64,000 bases of DNA, taken from NCBI RefSeq assembly GCF_000264995.1, contig NW_006767436.1, forward strand, positions 2,226,851 through 2,290,850. Direction: 5' to 3'. How positions within the stretch are numbered: the first letter of the stretch is position 1; every line of letters starts with the position of its first letter. The notes under the pieces are model-generated. The model did not search any database and was not told the DNA's origin. It was given only the letters and a program-made list of their open reading frames with translations. The DNA comes from Punctularia strigosozonata HHB-11173 SS5 (Eukaryota; Basidiomycota; Agaricomycetes; Corticiales; Punctulariaceae). Made by a program: the position numbers and the translations under genes. Below are positions 23,804-33,496 of this stretch, piece after piece.

Positions 23804-26800
23804 ATGATTCCGCTCGTGCCGACGCTCGCACTTGCGATGCTCTCCTTCATATGCTCAGCTTTTGTCATTCTGCGTATAGTAATTTCCATCTGTACGTATC
23901 GTGGTTCGTCTGTACACGTCGGCGCTCATGTCCTTTCGCAGTGCCTCCTGGTCCATTCAGCAGACATGTCCCTCCTGTATGCGTTCCTTTTCCTCCTCCT
24001 CGTCACCACAAGCCACTCACCTCAGCACGCAGTCCGAGTTTGGACTCCCTAACTTCCGCTCTCTCACCCCGGCAGATAAATCACACATCTGGCTCGCCAC
24101 GTGCGACCTCGCCGCGCTCGTCCTCTTCGTCTGGCAAGCCATCGACGAGACGACCGGCGGCCCTCAAGACTTTGCCGCCGCTACCGACGCCGGTTCCGCC
24201 GCCCGCCTCTGGCTCGCGATCACCCTTCGCCCTACGTGTCTCCTCGTGGTCTCCGCTCTGACCCTGCTACACGTCCGCCTCGGGCGCCCGGTCTCCTTCG
24301 GCTGGAAGCACTGGATCCTCTGGGCACCCTTAATCATCATGGTCGCCACCGGCGCTGGCGTCGCCACCACGCTCGCGGCCATCGACAAGTCGAGCCTGTT
24401 CGTCGGTCTCGCCGCGTACTCGACCGCCGTCGCCGTCCTGTCTAGCGCCTGCTTCGTCTCCCTCATCGCCACGCTCGTCATGATCAAGCGCAACCTGACC
24501 CGCTCCGATGGCCCCACGGACCAGTGGCCGCCCATGCGTCAGGTCGAGGAGAAGCCGCGTCCGTCGTTCGCCACGGAAGACGTCGACGGCCTCCGTGACG
24601 GCAGCTCGTGGATCACCTCCAACGCGAGCTCCCGCCGCGACTCCATCTCCGCCTTCTCCTTCTCCACCCATCACTCGGTCCGCCCGCCGACCCCGACTTC
24701 CATGCGCATCAAGCGTGCCATGGCCGCGTCCCAGCCCTCGGTCGCGCCCAAGTCGTCGTTCTGGTTCGGCCCTGCGACCCCGGGCACGGCGCCCTCCGGA
24801 GCGCGCGAGGCGTCCGTTCCGCCCGTGCCCCCGCTTCCGTCGCCGTACGGCCCCACACCCATTTCGCCTACCGGCATGGCCATCAACGACGACGTCGACC
24901 CGTTCAGGCGCGAAGAGACGCCGATCCCTCCGGAGCATCACCACCACCAACGACTCCGCATGGGCTCGCAGACCTCGTGGCTTACCTCCAACTCGGGTAA
25001 CTCGGAGGCCACGCTCTCCGCCTGGTCCTTCCCGACGACGCACGCCACCCACGCGGGCGCCAACGAGTACGCTGCGGTCCGCCCCAACACTCCGGTGCCT
25101 AGCACACCGTATGCGACGGAACTGCCCCCGACGTCTACGGCTGTCTCGCGCCCCATCACCCCTGCGTTGTCCAGTGCTCAAGTGTTGGGCGGGTATGGCT
25201 ATGCTCCCGAGGCTGCTCGTGCGGAGAAGGGAGTGGGTTCTATCGCCACCGTCCCGTCCGGAGACCTCGACGTCTCCGTCTACCGTACCGTCGGTTGGCT
25301 TGTCACCATCTGGGTTCCCCTCGTGAGTATAGAGCGCTATCGTTCACAGTTGTTTCCTGACGCGTCTCTTCCCATAGGCTCTGGCGCTTCCTTACTTCTT
25401 CGCGGTCTCGCCCCATGGCGTTACTCCGTCCGTCGCCAGCATACTCCTGGTCCTGTCGTCCACGTTGTCGTCGCCCATTTTGGCCTTCAACATCCTGTTC
25501 CGCTCGCCCATCCCGATCCCCTCTGGTCTTTTTGAAAGCTACAGCGAGCCACCGTCGATCGTCAACCGTGCCCCGTCTCCCGGAGGGCTCGAGCGCCTCT
25601 CGCGCGAGTACAAGCGCAGCGGGAGTGTGACCGTCGTCGAAGGCAAGCGCAGCACCGACGTTTGGCTCGTGAACGGCGACGCGAAAGACGGGCAGGGCAA
25701 GGTTGGCCGCGCAATGGGCATGCTGCAGCCCAAGCCGAAGTTATCCGTCATGCCAATCCAGGACGAGGAAGAGCCCGTTACGCCCCCGTTGCCGATCCAG
25801 TACGAGGATACTCCCGCGCCCACTGTCCCGCCGACGCCCGCATCTGCGACGAGCGCCGAGATGGGCCGGATCCGGAAGGAATCGAAGGCGTCATCGTACT
25901 ACTCGGGCGCAGACGCAAGCATCCAGCACGCCGCGCGTGTCATGGTCGCGCAGAAGCACTACTCCGCGCTCGCAAAGACGTTCGTGCTCCCTCCCTCGCC
26001 CGAGCAACGTGCATCCATGGCTGCCGTCACGGGCTCGGCGCAGGTTACCGTCGTGCAGGCCGCCGCGGTTACCTCCGCGGCCAGCGGCGTGCGCCTCATC
26101 AACACCACCGGCCACCTGCGCTCCCGCTCTACCTCGTCTGTGAACAGCGCCCAGATGCCGCTCAGCGCGCCGCCGAACTTGCCACTGCCCCCCACACCGC
26201 CGTCGGTCAAGAACGCCCGCCTCGCCAAGATGCGCAAGACGCACAAGCGCTCGCAGTCCTCGGTCTCGCTCCCGACCGTCCCCGGCGCGAACGACTCTGG
26301 CTTCTCCTTCGGCGCTGTCGATGACGTGAACCAGATCGACGCTCTGTCTGCCAAGGTGCTCCCCATCCTCGTCCCTGGGCTCAAGGTGGGCGAGGGCATG
26401 AAGATCACGCCGGACTGGAACCGGCCGCGGGCCGGCACGCTTGCGCGCCACGGCAGGGTCTCGGACGCGCCGACGTCTCCGGGCAACGGCGACTGGTCCA
26501 GCATCGGCGAATTCTCGTCTCCGGAGGTGCACTCCACGCCGCTGAAGAACGGTCGGGGGCTGCGGACCAAGAAGGTGTCGGGACACAAGCGGCACCATTT
26601 CAGCATGCCTAGGCAAGTTGCATGCTTTCTTATACCGGATCGACTCACTGACATGGCGCGTTAGCCTCAGCCTGGGAAAAGACGCTTTCCATATCTCCAA
26701 TTGGGAGATCGAGCAGGACGTCAATGTTGCCACGGAAGAAGGGAAACGCCACGACGCGCTCGCCATGCCACACCTCCTCGACGTTGTCAAGGAAGAAGAC

Positions 26801-27601
26801 GAACGCCGGCCGGTCTCCCTCGACGTCCCCGCCGGTGTCGACACCGCTCGCTCATCCCTGTTGACGCTCCTCGAGAAGGCGATCGCCCCCGTTCCTCCGT
26901 CCGCGAGTTCGGAAGTGACCCTGTTCGACTGGGACGCCGCCACCGGCCCGCAGGCCGAGAGCACGCCGCACGACCATAAGGCGCGCGCGAGAAAGGTGGC
27001 GCAGGAAGCGGTCCCGCCGCTGCCCACTGCTTCCACCCGCCGGTCGAGCATCGTCTACGTCCGATCCGACGACCAGCCCGCTGTCGGTACGGAGCGTCCG
27101 CAGTCGAAGCGTTCGAGCATCGTTTACGTGAAATCGGGCGACGAGAACGCCCCTCCGGCGGAAGGCGCTAATGTGCAAAGGTCGACCTCCGGTCGCTTTG
27201 CGCAGTGGGGTGCCCGCGCCGTTCGCCCGCTCAAGCCGAAGGCGAACAAGGGCAAGGTGTCCCCGCCGCCGTCCGGGCAGTCATCGTCGCCTACCGGCCT
27301 TCGTCCGCTCTCGCTGCTCCAGGAGCGCAACGCCAACGTGTCGACGGAGAGCGCGCACGGCGTCCGTCCTCTCACCCTTGGTCGCAAGAAGAAACTGCAA
27401 GAGGGTATGGACCCCGTTGCGGAGAACGCAGCGCTTGCGGAGGTTGGCAACACGAACGCTGGTCTGAAGCCTCTGAAGCTTGCCCGGTCGGAGACGGCGA
27501 AGAAGCGCGGATTGCTGATGAACCACGCGGGCGTCCCCGATGTGGTCGTCCGGCCCCCATCTGCCAGCGAGCACGTCGGCTTTGGCTACAGCTTCCGGTA
27601 A
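23804..27601 (+). CDS. seven-helix membrane protein with giant third loop and tail
   Basis: Not assigned to a named family. ATG 23804; three introns give a 1,189-residue protein. Seven hydrophobic segments are visible: residues about 4-28 (VPTLALAMLSFICSAFVI), 56-76 (LATCDLAALVLFVWQAI), 93-115 (ITLRPTCLLVVSALTLL), 124-145 (WILWAPLIIMVATGAGVATT), 150-180 (LFVGLAAYSTAVAVLSSACF), 452-475 (VGWLVTIWVPLALALPYFFA) and 480-503 (ASILLVLSSTLSSPILAFNI). The loop between helices 5 and 6 is about 265 residues of Ser/Pro/Thr-rich sequence, and the tail after helix 7 is about 685 residues, with two copies of the short motif RSSIVYV. This layout is like a G-protein-coupled receptor, but I see no classical DRY or NPxxY motif. 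Transporter or sensor roles are equally possible. Confidence 0.8.
26613..26664 (+). other. GC-AG intron
   Basis: The join that keeps the 7TM protein in frame is CCTAG/gcaagt...gcgttag/CCTCAGC, a 52-bp intron with a GC donor in otherwise perfect consensus (GCAAGT). The spliced product reads FSMPSLSLGKD. Using the nearby GT (26618) instead shifts the frame. Confidence 0.75.
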
Positions 27602-28080
27602 AGAAAAAAGAAGGGAAAACATCACACTCAGAAACTTACCCTTCGGGGGACGGCTCATCAAAGTCTGCTCTTTCAAAATTCGTACGCTGTCCTATGTTTT
27701 TTTTTGCTACGCTGTCTATGCTCTCTCATCTCCTCCCCATCTCATCATGATCCTGAAACCGAATGTATCGTCAATCTGCTCTCCCCGACTCGTCTCCATG
27801 TCATATGCTGCTAGTCTCTCGTCCATTACGCTTACTCCACTCTCGCTATGTTCTCACGACATTGTCATCCACGCTTTCTTCACGCTGCTCTGACGTTTTA
27901 CCTCCCTTCTTGACGAAGTTACTACGACGCGTTGACGCGTGCTTACTCTTATAGTCCTAACTTATTCGCATCGAACTTGCAGATACTTCGGACTGTATAT
28001 ACCCCAGCTTGCGCATCTTGGCCAGCGCGCGAAGCGCCTGAGCAAATAGAACATGTTCTGGTCCTAGCGACCTATCTCTA
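27602..28080. other. intergenic region between convergent genes
   Basis: Pyrimidine-rich 3' flank of the 7TM gene followed by the 3' flank of the epoxide hydrolase gene. No gene seen. Confidence 0.5.
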
Positions 28081-29479
28081 TCACAACTTGGCCGCGACCG
28101 GCCTTTCTCCTAAAAGATGGACACTGTCGAGAAAGTCGAGCACGGTTTGCGTCACCGCATCTTTCGCTTCTATCATGATCCAGTGTCCACATCCCTCCAC
28201 CGACACCTCCCGCAAAGATGGCACGAATTTGTGTGCACGGGCGACGACGGGCCGTAAGCACGTGGGATCCTCGGTGCCCCATATCAACAGAGCTGGTAGC
28301 GAAGCGGGCAGGGTGGTTGGCAAGTTGGCCGCTGACACAGACCAGAATGATGAGCGCGCGACCTCTCTCCAGACGTTGTCCATACCTTTCTCTTCCTCGA
28401 AGCGGAGTCTTGCAGTACGATAGTAGTTCAGTGGCCCCCTCATCGCCCCCTCAAAGAAGGAGCGGTAATATTGCGTTTCCTGCGGTGCCGAGCGTCAGCT
28501 TCTCTGGCTGTCATCGTTCCTTGATATCAGGTGGACGAACCTGAGGGGTCAGCAGGAGGCCATCTGGTTCGAGTACGTCATCGAGGGTCATAGCTAATTT
28601 ACGACTCCCGGGTGACAGTATCCCATGACCGCTGCCTGGCTTGCGATACACGCGGCTCCAAAACGCGAACAGCTATAACAACACCAGTGAGATGGCACGC
28701 GAGGATCACACCGTTCGTGCTCACATTGTCCTCTATTTCTTGCGTGGACGATGGGTCCGCAAAGTAGACTTGGTATGCAAAGTTCGAGTAACGTCGAGCC
28801 ATCTCTTCCACGGATATGTACTCGGGAGCTGGAGGAGTGTACGGGACGGATAACCTGGCAACCCCAAAATTATTGCCATAGTGAAATCTTAGCTCACAAC
28901 ACTCACTGGATGAGTGCGATGATCCTATCTGGGTGCCAGAGAGCGAACCTCGAAACCGTGAAAGAACCTGCAACGACAACATGGTTAGCGTTGGATAGCG
29001 TGGTATCGAGAACGTGGGTGCACCCCAATCGTGCCCGATCATAACCTATACAACATGATCAATGACCTCGATGATGCAGAGCAAAGGAGAAAATATGACT
29101 CGCCGCTTTCCGTACGCCAATATGATCTAACAAAGCGACAAGGTCCTCGCACAAGCGCTTCGTCGTGTAAGCTCCGATATCGTATGGCTTGTCTGTAGTG
29201 CCGTAGCCGAGCATGTCGGGAACGACTACGCGGTAACCGCGTTCCACCCAAGGGCGGATTTGATAGCGCCAGCCATACTGAGACGTCAGTTCATTAGTAG
29301 GAAACAGACCATCATAAGCACCCAAGTACCCAAAGATCGGGAAACCCATGCACGCAAACGAGCGTCACAATCGATGCATGGTCGTACGTCAAGGGCAGCT
29401 GATCGACGTAGTGATATTGCCGACCGGTAGAGAGCAAGATGGATTTATGCACGAAGCTCAGGGGATCAGATGGGTCCAT
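28081..29479 (-). CDS. epoxide hydrolase, alpha/beta-hydrolase fold
   Basis: Minus-strand gene with about six exons. ATG 29479 gives MDPSDPLSFVHKSILLSTGR. Joining exon 1 over a 50-bp intron restores the oxyanion-hole motif: VCVHGFPDLWYGWRYQIRPW. Then VERGYRVVVPDMLGYGTTDK with P, and the nucleophile elbow GHDWGAP near 29020-29045; the central Asp identifies an epoxide hydrolase rather than an esterase (Ser). The cap region contains FAYQVYFADPSSTQEIEDN, including candidate cap tyrosines. The acid lies in LLIWGTEDPTCLRP and the catalytic His in VEGCGHWIMIEAKDAV. The enzyme adds water to epoxides to make diols, for detoxification or lipid-epoxide turnover, in the cytosol (no signal peptide). Confidence 0.9.
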
Positions 29480-29777
29480 TGCAAAGATCTAGGTGGATTG
29501 CATCTCTTGCGCTCGTTGGTATGGGTGCATGTTTGGAACCGCTAGTAAGTAGTATAAGCAAAGCCGGAACCGGCGAACCAGGTTACCAAAAAGCCGAGCA
29601 TGTGAAATGCAACGTAGGTTTCGCCTTGGCGTTCTTCTGCCTCCGGGGGCGATGCAGAGTAGAGCAGTCATATACGCTCCAGGGGTGCAATCGAACCTCA
29701 AACTGTTCATGTTTGCGTGAATATGCAAGACGATGCTCGGAGGACTTCACCGTATGTACCAAGGAAGAAACTTGGGC
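29480..29777. other. upstream region of epoxide hydrolase gene
   Basis: No gene seen. From 29735 on, it is part of a segment repeated after the sequencing gap. Confidence 0.5.
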
Positions 29778-30137
29778 TAGTGTTGCCGCCAAGTTGAGTT
29801 GAAGTCAATTCCAACTCAACTCAACTTGCAAAAACGACAACTCAACTTGGCTTGTGGGCCTCGAGTTCGACTTGCGTGAGCTTGCGAGTTGGCACTGCTG
29901 TTATCCCACGTTCAGCGACACTACCGATTGGTCCATGCAGAGAATCGGTTCACACGATGAAAACGTGGCCTTGGCTGAACGGCTTGATTGTCAGGGTGCC
30001 AAACATTGACCTGCCACAGCTCAATGTCGCCGCTAGGTCCGGTCGCAGGGTGGGAAACTGTCCGCCAACTCGCAAGCCGAACTCACAAATTGGCTTGTCG
30101 TAACTTGATAAGCAAGTTATTGCAATTTTGTCGACTC
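29735..30137. repeat. left copy of gap-flanking duplicated segment
   Basis: 403 bp identical, apart from one single-base length difference, to 30743-31146 on the other side of the N run. It includes unique flanking DNA, the 8-bp target site and the first 360 bp of the MITE. The shared unique flank points to one locus assembled twice. Confidence 0.85.
29778..30137. mobile_element. hAT-type MITE, first 360 bp (interrupted by gap)
   Basis: Begins TAGTGTTGCCGC right after the target site ACTTGGGC (29770-29777). It matches 30787-31146 base for base as far as I can follow, and stops where the N run begins. Probably the same physical element as the complete copy. Confidence 0.75.
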
Positions 30138-30742
30138 NNNNNNNNNNNNNNNNNNNNNNNNNNNNNNNNNNNNNNNNNNNNNNNNNNNNNNNNNNNNNNN
30201 NNNNNNNNNNNNNNNNNNNNNNNNNNNNNNNNNNNNNNNNNNNNNNNNNNNNNNNNNNNNNNNNNNNNNNNNNNNNNNNNNNNNNNNNNNNNNNNNNNNN
30301 NNNNNNNNNNNNNNNNNNNNNNNNNNNNNNNNNNNNNNNNNNNNNNNNNNNNNNNNNNNNNNNNNNNNNNNNNNNNNNNNNNNNNNNNNNNNNNNNNNNN
30401 NNNNNNNNNNNNNNNNNNNNNNNNNNNNNNNNNNNNNNNNNNNNNNNNNNNNNNNNNNNNNNNNNNNNNNNNNNNNNNNNNNNNNNNNNNNNNNNNNNNN
30501 NNNNNNNNNNNNNNNNNNNNNNNNNNNNNNNNNNNNNNNNNNNNNNNNNNNNNNNNNNNNNNNNNNNNNNNNNNNNNNNNNNNNNNNNNNNNNNNNNNNN
30601 NNNNNNNNNNNNNNNNNNNNNNNNNNNNNNNNNNNNNNNNNNNNNNNNNNNNNNNNNNNNNNNNNNNNNNNNNNNNNNNNNNNNNNNNNNNNNNNNNNNN
30701 NNNNNNNNNNNNNNNNNNNNNNNNNNNNNNNNNNNNNNNNNN
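30138..30742. other. assembly gap (605 N)
   Basis: A run of undefined bases. Any frame spanning it is meaningless. Confidence 0.99.
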
Positions 30743-30786
30743 GCTCGGAGGACCTTCACCGTATGTACCAAGGAAGAAACTTGGGC

Positions 30787-31178
30787 TAGTGTTGCCGCCA
30801 AGTTGAGTTGAAGTCAATTCCAACTCAACTCAACTTGCAAAAACGACAACTCAACTTGGCTTGTGGGCCTCGAGTTCGACTTGCGTGAGCTTGCGAGTTG
30901 GCACTGCTGTTATCCCACGTTCAGCGACACTACCGATTGGTCCATGCAGAGAATCGGTTCACACGATGAAAACGTGGCCTTGGCTGAACGGCTTGATTGT
31001 CAGGGTGCCAAACATTGACCTGCCACAGCTCAATGTCGCCGCTAGGTCCGGTCGCAGGGTGGGAAACTGTCCGCCAACTCGCAAGCCGAACTCACAAATT
31101 GGCTTGTCGTAACTTGATAAGCAAGTTATTGCAATTTTGTCGACTCGGCTCGACTCAGCTTGACTTGCGGCAACACTA
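30787..31178. mobile_element. complete hAT-type MITE, 392 bp
   Basis: Ends are a perfect 12-bp terminal inverted repeat: TAGTGTTGCCGC at 30787-30798 and GCGGCAACACTA at 31167-31178. It is flanked by a perfect 8-bp direct repeat ACTTGGGC (30779-30786 and 31179-31186). The 8-bp duplication and the YAGTGTTG-like terminus are typical of hAT DNA transposons. Subterminal parts carry many short CAACTTG/CAAGTTG repeats in both directions, as in transposase-binding regions. There is no transposase frame, so it is non-autonomous. It lies about 150 bp upstream of the THOC3 start codon. The perfect target duplication suggests a fairly recent insertion. Confidence 0.88.
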
Positions 31179-31331
31179 ACTTGGGCTGATCAAATTCGGA
31201 TTCATAGTCTATCTTCGCACGCCCAACTTCACTGGGTCTCAAACTCTCGGACAGCTTTCTGCTGCATTACTTCTCAGTATTTGCCCTTGCACCTCATTCT
31301 TCCGTATTACAGGCTTCTGTAGAGACCTACG

Positions 31332-32873
31332 ATGAGCTCGCATAAAACTAAAGAAGAGGATGAAGTCCCCCAGGCACAACGGCCTCCGTCACCCCCGTTG
31401 CATACAACACCTGCTGCAAGGGGCGTACATGTACGCGTCCACCAGATCCATGTACTCGGTACATCACTAAACTCTCGTTTACTCCTTCTCTGCGCCTGTC
31501 CTATGCTCACTTCCAACGCCTCACACAACTTTCCGCGCAATGAATGCACTTTGTACGATGAAGAAAGTATCCCAACTTCTCCGCTTTTAGACCCCGAGAC
31601 GTCCGGATACCCTGTGCTCAAGGGATGAACCATGTCGCATGGAGCTGTGATGGACGAAGACTTGCCGCTGTGGGCATTGATAAAAGCGCGAGAGTCTTCA
31701 TGCCCGAAACCAGCGTATGTTCGCTGCGTCCTTCACTGAACGATGCGAGCTGAGTCGACGCGCGCACACATAGATGGAACCCCGCCAAGCGTCCCTGTTC
31801 TCTAGCGCACACAAAGACGACGTGGACTATGTCAGCTGGAACCCGACACACCCCGACTTGTTCTGCACGAGCAGCTCGAAAGACCGACAGGTCGTGTTCT
31901 GGGACGCGAGACGTGTGTTCAGATGTTAGATATCTACTGCGTAAAACTGAGGCGAGGGCCCTGATCACAGAATCGCGACACACGCAAGCGATCTCGCTGC
32001 GGTTTTCGCCCTTATGGACCGACTACTCGCCAGATGGACGTACCCTCCTATATGTCTCTGCGGGACATAGTCTATACTTTCTCGAGTATGGCTCGGTCGG
32101 GGACGATCCGAAAGAAAAGTGGCATACAAGTGACAAAGACTCGGTCAGTCCTCTTCTCTCGTTCTCCCAGTCGATCTTGGCCAACTCTTGTCCACCGATC
32201 CGTTCATAGCCTGTAGCGTCTACTGCGACCTGGAACCACACGGGGGATGCCATTGTCCTCACGCATCACCAGGAAACTACGCTGCGCGTGCTTGAGTATC
32301 CGAGCTTGCGCCTCCTGGAAAAACCTGCTGCGCATGTAGCGGGTTGTATGGCCGTTGCCTTGGACCCCAGGGGAGGGTGAGCACCCTGCGCAGTCTGACC
32401 CTTTTCGATTTTTGATGATCGGACCAGCCATCTTGCCTCTGGTGGGCGAGACTCTATCGTCAACATATTCGATTTATCGGAATGGATATCAGCAAGGACG
32501 ATAACAGCCTGCGAGTACGTGCCAGCCTTCTCCCGCTTGGTCGGTTGATTTATGACGGCGGACAGTCGCTCGATTACCGCGCTGAGTTACTCGCACGACG
32601 GCGAATACCTCGCGATCGCCAGTGCGGGCAGCTACATCGATATCGTACGTCGCTTACGTCTCCTCCGTGCTTGCACGATTGAACGCTCGTTACCAGTGTG
32701 CGACAGAGACGGGCGCGCCGTTGCACCGCGTCCCCGCTCTCGGGGCGTCGCAGACTGTATCATGGCATCCGTCCAAATATGTCATCGCATACTGCGGACA
32801 CGCTGTAGGACAAGAAAAGGGGGCGTCACCTAGCGCCGTAATTGGTTTGTTTGGGCCGGGCATGTCGAACTAG
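31332..32873 (+). CDS. THOC3: THO complex subunit 3 (THOC3/Tex1), WD40 protein
   Basis: Plus-strand gene with about eight exons. ATG 31332 gives MSSHKTKEEDEVPQAQRPPS. WD40 blades are visible: MNHVAWSCDGRRLAAVGIDK with SARVF, HKDDVDYVSWNPTHPDLFCT with SSSKDRQVVFWDAR, then DYSPDGRTLLYVSAGHSLYF, WNHTGDAIVLTHHQETTLRV-type sequence, AVALDPRG, INIFDLS-type sequence, and TALSYSHDGEYLAIASAGSY with IDI. It ends AVIGLFGPGMSN. The sequence and blade order match THOC3/Tex1, a subunit of the THO/TREX complex that couples transcription to mRNA packaging and export in the nucleus. The MITE just upstream may lie within its promoter. Confidence 0.9.
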
Positions 32874-33496
32874 ATGTGCATTTGTGGTGGACCCTATATC
32901 GCAGCGCCGTCGCTGCTGTGAAAATTCGTTGTCCCTGACGTAGCAGGGCGAGATCATGCTCAACCGTTGCTGATCGACGCTCCATGAATAATTAGATATT
33001 ACTGTCGTTCCGGTGCTTCTGGGCCTTCGCTTGGGAGCTTGAGTGGTCTCCGGGCCGTTTCCCTCGTCTGGATTTCGCAGCGGTATCGCTCAGATCATCT
33101 TTCGATGTTCCGCGACGGGTTTGCACCAGGATTCTACGCGCTATTCAATGTCAAACTCGCCAGCGGCCAGCGTCGAGCCTGAGCATGGCGCCGCACCGCA
33201 AGCTGACCGCGAGTCGCGCTGCGGTGTGAGAAATTTGAGTCTTTGTCATCGCCATCGCCGACGTCCTCGACGCCCTCGTCCTCGACACCCTCTCCAACGA
33301 CCGATCCCCTCTTCTATCGCCCTCCCATTCCATCTTCCTGCTAGTGTTTGCGTTCAACGCCAACTAGACGACACCCCTGACTTTCGAGAGGTACGTCAGG
33401 TCATGTGGCATCGTGACTGACTCACTTGGACACTGACTTCATAATGTCTCTTTTCTTTGTAGCGAACCACACCTCACCTCCTTTCTACCTACCGCG
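32874..33496 (+). promoter_or_regulatory. promoter and 5' leader of the Btz gene
   Basis: No separate gene seen. The end of the region is pyrimidine-rich and contains a well-formed 5' UTR intron (33391-33462), so transcription of the Btz gene should start somewhere upstream of 33390. Confidence 0.5.
33391..33462 (+). other. 5' UTR intron of the Btz gene
   Basis: GAGAG/GTACGTCAGG at the donor and TTTTCTTTGTAG/CGAACC at the acceptor, 72 bp, with a CTGAC-type branch site. It ends 34 bp before the start codon at 33497. Confidence 0.7.

Noticed and set aside
23223-23807. 194-codon plus-strand frame upstream of the 7TM gene
   Set aside because: Low-complexity, no motif, and it overlaps the likely promoter; the conserved membrane protein starts at 23804 in another frame.
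24330-27051. Several long minus-strand frames (283 and 386 codons) opposite the 7TM gene
   Set aside because: Arg/Gly-rich antisense shadows of biased codon use with no motif.
29950-30823. Long frames spanning the N run on both strands
   Set aside because: They exist only because undefined bases contain no stops.
29735-31146. Genuine tandem duplication of the MITE locus
   Set aside because: The copies share unique flanking DNA and abut an assembly gap, so a scaffolding artefact explains them better.
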